Origin: Flavobacteriales bacterium
GTDB taxonomy: Bacteria; Bacteroidota; Bacteroidia; Flavobacteriales; Parvicellaceae
Direction of reading: 5' to 3'
NCBI GenBank assembly: GCA_014239715.1
Contig: JAAZYJ010000380.1
Span: forward strand, 1-9,031
DNA: 9,031 bases
Position 1 is the stretch's first letter; every line of letters starts with the position of its first letter. Shown here one piece after another: positions 1 through 6,282 of the stretch. Made by a program: the position numbers and the translations under genes. The notes under the pieces are model-generated. The model searched no databases and had not been told where the DNA came from. It saw only the letters and a program-made list of their open reading frames with translations.

Positions 1-49
1 CTACATTACCGGGGAAGTATTGAATATTAATGGGGGAATTCATTCATAA
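1..49 (+). CDS. FabG-like 3-oxoacyl-ACP reductase, C-terminal end only (partial)
   Basis: The reading frame beginning at base 2 gives 15 residues ending YITGEVLNINGGIHS and a TAA at 47-49. This is the signature tail of FabG-type short-chain dehydrogenases, where the strand before the C-terminus reads YITGxxxxVNGG. FabG reduces the 3-oxoacyl-ACP made by a ketosynthase, so a ketoreductase directly upstream of one fits the pathway. The catalytic Ser-Tyr-Lys and the NADPH-binding Rossmann motif lie outside the window, so activity cannot be judged. The stop codon directly abuts the ATG of the ketosynthase at 50, with no base between them, which suggests translational coupling. The identification rests on a short stretch but the motif is distinctive. 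Confidence 0.8.
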   Translation, partial: YITGEVLNINGGIHS

Positions 50-1267
50 ATGAAGAGAGTTGTAATTACCGGTATCGGGATATATTCTAGTTTGGGAACA
101 AATAAAGCAGAAGTAAAAGATTCGCTGTTCCAGGGGAAGAGTGGAATTGTATTCGATGCACCTCGAAAGGATATTGGCTTTCGTTCTGCGCTTACCGGTA
201 TGGTTAAGCAACCTGATCTGAAAGGTCTGCTGGACAGAAGACAGCGTAAAAGTATGGCTGAACAATGCAATTATGCTTTCGTTTCTTCTAATGAAGCTCT
301 GGCTCAGGCAAATATAGATTTGGATTTTCTGTCTCAAAATGAGATGGGAATTATTTTCGGAAATGACAGCTCATCTAAAGCTGTTATAGAAAGTGTTGAT
401 GGTGTAAGGGCCAAAGGAGATACCACTTTGTTGGGGTCAGGGTCTATTTTTCAGGCGATGAATTGTACCGTTACCATGAACCTTTCAACAATATTCAAGC
501 TCAGAGGTATCAATATGACTCTAAGCGCAGCCTGTGCTTCGGGTTCACATTCGGTGGGTATGGGATATATTTTGATTAGAAACGGATACCAGAATATGGT
601 GATGTGTGGTGGAGCGCAGGAAATTAACCCGAATGCCATGGCAAGCTTTGATGGGATCAGTGCATTCTCAACGAACGAAGCCAACCCAACAAAGGCCTCC
701 AAACCTTTTGATAAAGATAGGGATGGACTGGTGCCGGGAGGGGGAGCGGCAACACTCATTCTTGAATCATTGGAATCAGCTGAAAAAAGAGGCGCAGATA
801 TTCTTGCTGAGGTGGTTGGATATGGGTTTTCTTCAAATGGCGAACACATTTCAAATCCTAATCTGGATGGACAGGTGAGGTCGTTGGAAATGGCCTTGAA
901 GCAAGCCGGAATGTCTCCAAAAGATATAGATTATATCAACGCACATGCTACTTCAACTCCCGTTGGGGATACATTTGAAGCACAAGCGATCCACAAAGTG
1001 TTTGGAGGACAGACACCTGTGACCTCAACAAAATCAATGACAGGTCACGAATGTTGGATGGCGGGAGCTAGTGAATTGGTCTATTCAATGATCATGATGA
1101 AGCACGGATTTATAGCGCCAAATATCAATTTTGAGAATCCTGATGAATTTTCAAAGAAAATAAATATTTTTGCAGACACGGAAGAGAGAGCTTTGCGAAC
1201 CATCCTATCGAATTCATTTGGTTTTGGAGGAACAAATTCTTCAGTAATTTTAACAGCATATGACTAG
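50..1267 (+). CDS. FabB-like beta-ketoacyl-ACP synthase (KS-A)
   Basis: Decarboxylative condensing enzyme of 405 residues, the normal full length for the FabB/FabF family. The thiolase-fold start VVITGIGIYSSLG is at residues 4-16. The nucleophile is Cys162 in SAACASGSH, and the two catalytic histidines are His299 (NAHATSTPVGD) and His333 (KSMTGHE), with Lys328 ahead of the latter. The closing NSFGFGGTN loop is at about 388-396. The N-terminal region with LDRRQRKSM and the PFDKDRDGLVPGGG segment are more FabB-like than FabF-like. All catalytic residues are present, so it should be active, probably elongating an ACP-bound chain with malonyl-ACP. It starts at the base after the ketoreductase stop and overlaps the following ACP by 8 bases. 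Whether it primes, elongates or makes a separate acyl chain is not readable from sequence. In the aryl polyene system a similar stand-alone KS (ApeR) accompanies the main KS/CLF pair. Confidence 0.93.
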   Translation: MKRVVITGIGIYSSLGTNKAEVKDSLFQGKSGIVFDAPRKDIGFRSALTGMVKQPDLKGLLDRRQRKSMAEQCNYAFVSSNEALAQANIDLDFLSQNEMGIIFGNDSSSKAVIESVDGVRAKGDTTLLGSGSIFQAMNCTVTMNLSTIFKLRGINMTLSAACASGSHSVGMGYILIRNGYQNMVMCGGAQEINPNAMASFDGISAFSTNEANPTKASKPFDKDRDGLVPGGGAATLILESLESAEKRGADILAEVVGYGFSSNGEHISNPNLDGQVRSLEMALKQAGMSPKDIDYINAHATSTPVGDTFEAQAIHKVFGGQTPVTSTKSMTGHECWMAGASELVYSMIMMKHGFIAPNINFENPDEFSKKINIFADTEERALRTILSNSFGFGGTNSSVILTAYD

Positions 1268-1499
1268 AGCAGAAATAGTGTCAAAAACGAAGGAGATTTT
1301 ATCAGAAGAATTTGAAGTCTCTGAAGAAGTAATTGTAGATGATGCGGACCTCCAGGAAACATTGGACCTAGATAGTTTGGATTATGTTGATCTGGTTGTG
1401 ATCATTGAAGAGAACTTTGGCTTCAAAGTGCAACAAAATGATTTTGGGGAGATCAAAACATTCTCTGACTTCTACGACTACGTAGAGGCTAAGGTGTAG
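1260..1499 (+). CDS. Acyl carrier protein (ACP1)
   Basis: Small acidic protein of 79 residues, the usual size of a discrete type II ACP. The phosphopantetheine attachment site is Ser39 in LDLDSLDYVDLV, at the start of the recognition helix, followed by the acidic helix IIEENFG. The family role is to carry the growing acyl chain as a thioester on a 4'-phosphopantetheine arm in the cytoplasm. The ATG overlaps the ketosynthase stop in the 8-base arrangement ATGACTAG, so translation is probably coupled. The acyltransferase follows after a 3-base gap. Position between a FabB-like KS and an acyltransferase suggests it serves those two enzymes, but that pairing is inference. A second, clearly different ACP lies at 4858-5112, so the operon has two carriers as in aryl polyene clusters (ApeE and ApeF). 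Confidence 0.94.
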   Translation: MTRAEIVSKTKEILSEEFEVSEEVIVDDADLQETLDLDSLDYVDLVVIIEENFGFKVQQNDFGEIKTFSDFYDYVEAKV

Positions 1500-1502
1500 T
1501 AA

Positions 1503-2381
1503 ATGAGCAAATGGACCGGTAAAAGTCGTGGAGGCGTAATTGGTTATTCATTTTTTGTTTATACGCTAAAGTGGTTCGGAGTGAGCGCGGCCTATACACT
1601 ATTAGGAATCGTGTATCCTTTCTACTATTGGTTCGAAAAAGATAAAAAGGCCAACCTGGTCAATTTCTATCAAACGGTCGGCCTGGATTCAAAAACAACT
1701 AAAAAAGTTGTAAAAAGGAACTTTAAACTTTTGGGACAGTGCCTTATAGATCGTATCGCATTTTTGATTGGAAAAGATAAGTATTACACCTTCTCAATGG
1801 ATGGAGAACAAAACCTGTTGGACATAAGTAAAACAGGCAAAGGTGGGTTGCTGCTGAGTGCTCACCTCGGAAATTGGGAAATTGCAGGAAACTTACTGAA
1901 AAAAAGAGGCATAAACGCCAACATTAACATCTTGATGCTCGATGCTGAGCATAAACAGATCAAAGAATTTTTAGCTAACCAAACAAATGGGGACCTGTTC
2001 AAAGTTATTCCTATCACGGATGATTTTTCCTATTTGGTTAAGCTAAGGGAGGCGATTTCAAAAAATGAACTGATCTGCTTGCACGGAGATCGATATCTCG
2101 ATGGATCAAAAACGATCGAAAAAGAATTTTTTGGAAAAAAAACGAATTTTGGTTCAGGCCCATTCGAAATCGGAGCTAGGTTGAATGTTCCGGTATGCAT
2201 AGTATATGCAATGAAAACATCAAAACGCCATTATGCATTATCTGCTTCCAAAATAATTTACGATTCATCTGTTGAAGAGATAAGTGATTTGTATATTTCA
2301 ACTCTCGAATCCTTAGTGAAAGAATACCCGGAACAATGGTTCAATTATTATGACTATTTCGAAAAAAATACCAGTTCATGA
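1503..2381 (+). CDS. LpxL/HtrB-type lysophospholipid acyltransferase family protein
   Basis: A 292-residue protein of the LPLAT/HtrB family, which transfers acyl chains from ACP or CoA to a lipid acceptor at the inner face of the inner membrane. A hydrophobic N-terminal segment (about 12-43) would dock it on the membrane. The HX4E catalytic motif is His121 to Glu126 in SAHLGNWEIAG. The second conserved block, HGDR at 194-197, is followed by a basic, Gly-rich FFGKKTNFGSGP stretch. The family ending PEQWFNYYDYF lies at 276-286. Length and motif order match lipid A late acyltransferases. Set among ACPs and ketosynthases it more likely moves the operon's polyene acyl chain onto an envelope lipid or glycan than makes ordinary lipid A; this is inference, as the acceptor cannot be read. 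Its last 32 bases overlap the next gene. Confidence 0.88.
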   Translation: MSKWTGKSRGGVIGYSFFVYTLKWFGVSAAYTLLGIVYPFYYWFEKDKKANLVNFYQTVGLDSKTTKKVVKRNFKLLGQCLIDRIAFLIGKDKYYTFSMDGEQNLLDISKTGKGGLLLSAHLGNWEIAGNLLKKRGINANINILMLDAEHKQIKEFLANQTNGDLFKVIPITDDFSYLVKLREAISKNELICLHGDRYLDGSKTIEKEFFGKKTNFGSGPFEIGARLNVPVCIVYAMKTSKRHYALSASKIIYDSSVEEISDLYISTLESLVKEYPEQWFNYYDYFEKNTSS

Positions 2382-2769
2382 TCTGATTCCTCAAAAGGAA
2401 CCGTTTGTCTTTGTGGATCAGGTGTTTGATTTCGAAGGCACGAAGTGGAAGTCGTCGTTTATGGTGCGCGAAGATCACGTTTTTGTTGAAGAAGGGGAGC
2501 TGTTGAAAGCCGGATACGTGGAAGTGCTTGCCCAGTCCCTGGCTGCAGGAATAACCTTTTTCAATGAAGATGAAACTCCGAAGATTGGTTTTATCGGTGA
2601 GGTCAAAGGGTTTTGTGTTTACGGAACAGCAAGGGTAAACGATTTGTTGGATATCTCGGTAGAAGTTAAAAATGAAGTATTCAATGTTTTGGTTGTGGGA
2701 GGAGTAATTTCGGTGAATGGAAAAAACCTGGCGGAAGGGACACTTAAATTAGTTTTACAAGATCAATAA
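2350..2769 (+). CDS. Hot-dog fold 3-hydroxyacyl-ACP dehydratase (ApeP/FabZ-like)
   Basis: A 139-residue single hot-dog protein. The N-terminal signature DLIPQKEPFVFVD (11-23) corresponds to the LxPHRxPFLLVD start of FabZ. The next conserved block has His43 (EDHVFVEEG) and then Glu58 in GYVEVLAQSLAA, separated by about the distance found between the catalytic His and Glu of FabZ, so both catalytic residues appear to be kept. It should remove water from 3-hydroxyacyl-ACP to give a trans-2-enoyl chain; with no enoyl reductase visible, the double bond would remain. It starts inside the acyltransferase, with a 32-base overlap in another frame. ATG 2350 is preferred because the signature motif begins only about 11 residues later and no closer ATG exists. 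Another, distinct dehydratase is encoded at 8560-8919. Confidence 0.85.
   Translation: MTISKKIPVHDLIPQKEPFVFVDQVFDFEGTKWKSSFMVREDHVFVEEGELLKAGYVEVLAQSLAAGITFFNEDETPKIGFIGEVKGFCVYGTARVNDLLDISVEVKNEVFNVLVVGGVISVNGKNLAEGTLKLVLQDQ
2762..2769 (+). promoter_or_regulatory. Probable non-canonical ATC start overlapping the upstream stop
   Basis: The bases ATCAATAA combine a possible ATC start for the thioesterase with the TAA stop of the dehydratase. The same geometry, start codon then stop ending at the eighth base, occurs at 1260-1267, 7195-7202 and 7946-7953 with ATG. This suggests the ATC replaced an ancestral ATG, or is a base-calling error. Alternatives are ATA 2774 and ATT 2780, which leave short gaps instead. 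Confidence 0.45.
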
Positions 2770-3181
2770 GTCAATAAAAATTAAGCAATTCACTAAGTTC
2801 AGTGAGGCAGACCCTATGGGTGTTGTTTGGCACGGCACGTATTTACGCTATTTCGAAGATGGTCGTGAAGCATTTGGACGGGCTTATGGGATGAGCTATT
2901 TGGAGTTTTATGAAAAAGGATACTTCATTCCGATTGTCAGATCTGAGATTGATCATAAAGGAGTGGTCCGATACGGAGATGAAATTGAGATTACCACCAG
3001 CATAATACTGGGGGATGCGGCTAAGATCGTTTTTGAATATAGTATCTTCAATGTTACAATGGATATGCTGGCAGCAACAGGAAAGACTGTGCAGGTATTT
3101 ATGAAAGCGGACACTAGAGAACTGCATCTGGTAGTTCCTGAATTTTATCGGGATTGGCTCTCAAAAATCAATGCCGAATGA
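2762..3181 (+). CDS. 4-hydroxybenzoyl-CoA thioesterase (4HBT) family acyl thioesterase, non-ATG start
   Basis: Hot-dog thioesterase of the 4HBT/YbgC type, with the family motif EADPMGVVWHGTYLRYFE near its N-terminus. The catalytic Asp of this motif (codon 2810-2812) and about a dozen preceding residues in good register with the family lie upstream of the first ATG at 2816. A start at 2816 would delete the active-site Asp, so the real start must be upstream. The frame is open back to 2753 (TAG at 2750-2752) and holds no ATG, GTG or TTG there. Candidates are ATC 2762, ATA 2774 and ATT 2780. ATC 2762 is given here because it recreates the 8-base start/stop overlap seen at three other junctions; the choice is uncertain. 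The protein would be about 139 residues. It probably hydrolyses acyl-ACP or acyl-CoA thioesters, as release or editing enzyme; ApeK has this role in aryl polyene clusters. Confidence 0.85.
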   Translation: MNKSIKIKQFTKFSEADPMGVVWHGTYLRYFEDGREAFGRAYGMSYLEFYEKGYFIPIVRSEIDHKGVVRYGDEIEITTSIILGDAAKIVFEYSIFNVTMDMLAATGKTVQVFMKADTRELHLVVPEFYRDWLSKINAE

Positions 3182-4245
3182 AAGTATATGTAGGAGCTGA
3201 AAATATTATCTCACCTCTTGGAAATACGGCCGAAGAGTGCTTCAATAACGTAATCAATAATAGATCCGGAGTAAAGGAACATCGGATAGATGGCCAAAAA
3301 TACGCTCTTGCCAGAATAAACAAAGAAGAATATTCTTTTACAGGCTCGTTCTGGCAACATTTACTCAAATCATCGATTACGGATAGTTTGAAAATGATAA
3401 ATGAAAGTGGAAAGATAACATACATAGTGAGCTCGGCTAAAGGTGAAATAGATAATGTAAATAAACCGGTCGAAAAATTTGGTCTGAGCCATTCGGTGAA
3501 AGCTGTACTCGGCGACGAGTCCGAATACCTCTGTGTTTCCAACGCATGTATTTCAGGATTACTGGCAATTAATCTGGCTTACGATCTGATAAAAGCAGAA
3601 AAGACAAATACTGTTGTAGTTGCGGGAATAGATCTGATCTCAGACTTTGTTATTGCCGGTTTCAGATCTCTCTACGCGTTGGATGATGAGCGTTGTAAAC
3701 CATTTGATCAGCGAAGGAAGGGCCTCAACCTGGGTGAAGGAGTTGGTACATGTGTGCTTTCAAGTGACGAAAGTATATTCAAGGAAACTCCGATCGAATT
3801 TCTAGGTGGATTCTCTAACAATGACGCCAATCACATTTCAGGGCCCAGCAGAACAGGGGAAGGGCTTAAAAAAGCTGTGAATAGGGCACTTTCGTCTTCA
3901 GGTATAACCCCGGGTTTTATAAGTGCCCATGGCACCGGAACCAATTACAACGATGGAATGGAAGCAGAGGCATTTTACGGTTTGGAGCTAAATTCCATAC
4001 CAATTAATAGCTTAAAACCATACTTTGGGCATACGTTGGGAGCTGCTGGAACAATAGAGACTATAATTTCAATGCAAGGATTGAGAAATAATGTGATTCC
4101 AGGCACGCTGGGGTTTAAACATGCAGGAACCGATAAGAAGATCAATGTACAAGAGGGCTGCAGGAATGTAGAAACTACATCTTTTTTAAAGACGTGTTCG
4201 GGGTTTGGAGGGGGAAATGCAGCCGGAATGTTCAGAAAACTATGA
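3178..4245 (+). CDS. Beta-ketoacyl-ACP synthase (KS-B), first of a KS/pseudo-KS pair
   Basis: A 355-residue condensing enzyme, slightly short for the family. The N-terminal strand VYVGAENIISPLG (3-15) replaces the usual ITGxGxxSxLG. The catalytic triad is complete: Cys124 in SNACISG, His251 in SAHGTGTNYND, His285 in YFGHTLGAAG, with Lys280 just before it and GFGGGN near the end. The CISG version of the active-site loop and the shortened N-terminal half (Cys at 124 rather than about 160) set it apart from KS-A. The start at 3178 is chosen because it forms an ATGA overlap with the thioesterase stop and places the first beta strand at the N-terminus; an upstream frame extension to 3154 adds only unmatched residues. 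It overlaps the half-KS gene by ATGA again, suggesting a paired product. Substrate is unknown. Confidence 0.9.
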   Translation: MKVYVGAENIISPLGNTAEECFNNVINNRSGVKEHRIDGQKYALARINKEEYSFTGSFWQHLLKSSITDSLKMINESGKITYIVSSAKGEIDNVNKPVEKFGLSHSVKAVLGDESEYLCVSNACISGLLAINLAYDLIKAEKTNTVVVAGIDLISDFVIAGFRSLYALDDERCKPFDQRRKGLNLGEGVGTCVLSSDESIFKETPIEFLGGFSNNDANHISGPSRTGEGLKKAVNRALSSSGITPGFISAHGTGTNYNDGMEAEAFYGLELNSIPINSLKPYFGHTLGAAGTIETIISMQGLRNNVIPGTLGFKHAGTDKKINVQEGCRNVETTSFLKTCSGFGGGNAAGMFRKL

Positions 4246-4856
4246 GTGAGAGCTATATAAATTATTCACTTAGTATCGCTAAGGATGGGCTCTATTGCAA
4301 CGGGGCCAAAGAATTGGATCTTCATGAGGAAGGACTTATTGACAAGCTGGATTCTATATACGATAGCCAGATCAAAGACTATCCGAAATATTACAGGATG
4401 GATGGAATGGCCAAGCTCGTTTTTATCCTTGGTGACCTGATTTGTGCACGGACCAAAATTTGCAACGATATTGAAGGCAGCGACCTGGCCTTTGTTATGC
4501 TCAATGCCACAGGCAGCTTTCCATCAGACTCTATTCATAGCAATCTGATCATGGAGGGCTTTGAAAAAGCGAGCCCCTCCAATTTTGTCTATACTTTACC
4601 CAATGTTGGAATGGGAGAGGTTTGTATAAAATGGAAAATTACCGGGGAAGGACTATTTTTGATAGAAGACGAATTTTCCGCCAAACGCATTTGTGAGATA
4701 GCTGACTTGTTTTTATCTCAAGGCAAATGCAAGGCAATTGTCATTGGTTGGGCTGAACCAACGGAGAATGAAGGAAATTGTATATTTTTGATATCCAATA
4801 AAGAAACTGGAATTAATCTGTTGAACACAGAACAAAACATACTAAAAATTTGTTAA
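4242..4856 (+). CDS. Half-length ketosynthase-like protein (N-terminal KS domain only, no catalytic Cys)
   Basis: A 204-residue protein that resembles only the N-terminal half of a ketosynthase, of the divergent beta-ketoacyl synthase N-terminal kind seen in aryl polyene and flexirubin loci. Recognisable blocks are the SDLAFVMLNATGSFPSD strand and loop (80-96), ASPSNFVYTLPNVGMGE (110-126) matching the dimer-helix region before the active site, and KAIVIGWAEP (164-173) matching the strand that reads AGGxE in true KS proteins. Counting back from that strand, the nucleophile position falls near Glu144 in IEDEF; there is no Cys or CxSG there. The C-terminal half with both histidines is absent, and the protein ends naturally, not by frameshift: the next frame is an ACP. 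ATG 4242 is preferred over a longer frame from 4194 because of the ATGA overlap. Role unknown; a non-catalytic partner or chain-length modulator of KS-B is plausible. Confidence 0.72.
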   Translation: MSESYINYSLSIAKDGLYCNGAKELDLHEEGLIDKLDSIYDSQIKDYPKYYRMDGMAKLVFILGDLICARTKICNDIEGSDLAFVMLNATGSFPSDSIHSNLIMEGFEKASPSNFVYTLPNVGMGEVCIKWKITGEGLFLIEDEFSAKRICEIADLFLSQGKCKAIVIGWAEPTENEGNCIFLISNKETGINLLNTEQNILKIC

Positions 4857-4857
4857 A

Positions 4858-5112
4858 ATGAGTAGTGAAGAAAAAAGCCTTCTTAAGAACCGTATAATTA
4901 ACTATTTGAATCTTGAAGATGTGAAACAGGAAGAAATTCAGGATGAGGCACCGCTATTTGGAGATGGGCTTGGATTGGACTCGATAGATGCACTTGAATT
5001 GATCGTTATGATAGAACGTGAATACAACGTTAAAATATCCGACCCATCTATGGGTAAGGAGATCCTGTATTCAGTTGATACAATGGCGAATTATATTGAT
5101 ACGAATAAATAA
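4858..5112 (+). CDS. Acyl carrier protein (ACP2)
   Basis: Discrete ACP of 84 residues. The phosphopantetheine Ser42 sits in GLGLDSIDALELIVMIE, a textbook site with the conserved LDS-D-LE pattern, followed by a second acidic helix and the YNVKI loop. The N-terminal helix contains several Lys/Glu pairs. It begins one base after the half-KS stop, and the KS-C start codon follows its TAA directly. It is thus flanked on both sides by condensing-enzyme genes and is the best candidate for the carrier used in polyene chain extension. Its recognition helix (DSIDALELI) differs from that of ACP1 (DSLDYVDLV), so the two may serve different enzymes. This division of labour is inferred, by analogy with two-ACP aryl polyene clusters. 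Confidence 0.95.
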   Translation: MSSEEKSLLKNRIINYLNLEDVKQEEIQDEAPLFGDGLGLDSIDALELIVMIEREYNVKISDPSMGKEILYSVDTMANYIDTNK

Positions 5113-5115
5113 GTG
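5110..5115 (+). promoter_or_regulatory. Stop-start junction with GTG start of KS-C
   Basis: The bases TAAGTG join the ACP2 stop and a GTG initiator without a spacer. The GTG is accepted because the family's first beta strand (IFITGRGVVSALG) begins at residue 3 of the product and there is no nearby in-frame ATG. No Shine-Dalgarno sequence precedes it, so ribosomes terminating on ACP2 probably restart here. Confidence 0.6.
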
Positions 5116-6282
5116 GAAATATTCATTACCGGCAGAGGAGTAGTTAGTGCTTTAGGAAAGAACACAGAGGAAAATCTGCAAAGTTTGTTGAATGGACAGA
5201 CAGGAATCGGTCTTGGGTCGTATTCAGATTACCCTGAAAAGTATCTTGGAGTGGTTAAGCTTACTTCGGAAGAATTGTCAGACACACATGATTTAATCGA
5301 CGGGCACAGCAGGACTGCTTTACTCGGTTTGACTGCCGCCAAAGAGGCTTGGGGAAATAATGATCCAAGCAGCACATGCCGGACAGGAGTCATAAGCGGC
5401 AACAGTGTTGGGGGCATGGACCGTACCGAAAAAAATGTTATAAAACTGATCAACGGACAAGGCGGTGACATCAGGTCTCTTTTGTCTCATCCATGCGGAC
5501 ATTCAACCGGTTTAATTTCTAATATAATTCCAAGATGTGATTATGCTAATACGATTTCAACTGCCTGCAGCTCGGGAGCAAATTCGATCTTGCAAGCGGT
5601 AAAGCTGATCAAAAATGGCAGACTCGATAGAGCAATAGCGGGAGGAACCGACGGCCTTTCAAATTTTACGATACAAGGATTTTCATCGTTGATGATCTTT
5701 GATGAAAAAAGATGCAGACCCTTTGATTCAAATAGGGCAGGGTTGAATTTAGGAGAAGGTGCCGGTTATGTGCTTCTTGAAAACGAAAAAAGCCTGAAAG
5801 AATCTGGGAATACGCCTCTGGGTAAAATATCTGGATATGGTATCGCCAATGATTCTTTTCATCAAACTTCGCTTAGCCCAAATGGACTGGGTGCTGTTTT
5901 AGCGATGCGTCAGGCACTTCATCAGTCAAAGCTGGAGGCGAGAGATATAGACTATATTAATACCCATGGAACGGCAACGGAAAATAATGATGAGGTAGAA
6001 CTGCGGGCAATACAATCCTTATTCACAGAAAAAGTGCCTGATTATTCTTCTACAAAGTCTTTCACAGGACATACGCTAGGTGCTTCAGGAGCAATTGAAG
6101 CGGTATATTCCTTGCTCGCAATTAATAATAATTGTGCATTTCCATCATTAAATATTGAAGATGACATGAATAAAGAATGTCCTGCTCTCAAAAAGCTGAT
6201 TAGTAAAAATATTTCCAACGTACTTACAAACTCTTTTGGATTCGGGGGAAATCAAACAACCTTAATTGTAAGCGAGTGCTGA
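5113..6282 (+). CDS. Beta-ketoacyl-ACP synthase (KS-C), likely catalytic subunit of a KS/chain-length-factor pair
   Basis: A 389-residue FabF-type ketosynthase starting with GTG. The first strand IFITGRGVVSALG is at 3-15. The nucleophile is Cys152 in STACSSGANS, the most canonical active-site loop of the three KS enzymes here. His285 lies in NTHGTATENND, His320 in KSFTGHTLGASG with Lys315 ahead, and the NSFGFGGNQ loop is at 373-381. All catalytic residues are present, so it should perform decarboxylative Claisen condensation on ACP-bound chains. The following gene, a KS fold without catalytic residues, overlaps its 3' end by 7 bases. This adjacent, coupled arrangement is that of type II KS/CLF heterodimers, including ApeO/ApeC, and makes KS-C the best candidate for the main polyene-extending enzyme. 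That assignment is inference from order and motif quality. Confidence 0.93.
   Translation: MEIFITGRGVVSALGKNTEENLQSLLNGQTGIGLGSYSDYPEKYLGVVKLTSEELSDTHDLIDGHSRTALLGLTAAKEAWGNNDPSSTCRTGVISGNSVGGMDRTEKNVIKLINGQGGDIRSLLSHPCGHSTGLISNIIPRCDYANTISTACSSGANSILQAVKLIKNGRLDRAIAGGTDGLSNFTIQGFSSLMIFDEKRCRPFDSNRAGLNLGEGAGYVLLENEKSLKESGNTPLGKISGYGIANDSFHQTSLSPNGLGAVLAMRQALHQSKLEARDIDYINTHGTATENNDEVELRAIQSLFTEKVPDYSSTKSFTGHTLGASGAIEAVYSLLAINNNCAFPSLNIEDDMNKECPALKKLISKNISNVLTNSFGFGGNQTTLIVSEC

Noticed and set aside
451..849. Long open frame on the minus strand opposite KS-A
   Set aside because: It lies wholly opposite a well-conserved ketosynthase, has no recognisable domain, and its composition is what the reverse complement of KS codons gives.
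606..878. Plus-strand 90-residue frame inside KS-A
   Set aside because: Out-of-frame shadow of the KS-A coding sequence with no family similarity; the KS motifs run unbroken through it.
3154..3177. Upstream extension of KS-B by eight residues
   Set aside because: The added residues do not match the family and the ATG at 3178 forms an ATGA overlap and puts the first beta strand at the N-terminus.
3168..3542. Minus-strand frame of 124 residues opposite KS-B
   Set aside because: Opposes an intact KS with full catalytic motifs; no start context, domain or independent space for a promoter.
4194..4241. Upstream extension of the half-KS gene into KS-B
   Set aside because: Would overlap the conserved GFGG end of KS-B in another frame; the ATG at 4242 gives the ATGA overlap usual in this operon.
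4638..4650. Thirteen-base identity (attaccggggaag) with positions 5-17
   Set aside because: Both copies encode the residues Ile-Thr-Gly-Glu in unrelated proteins and have no further flanking similarity; chance is the simplest explanation.
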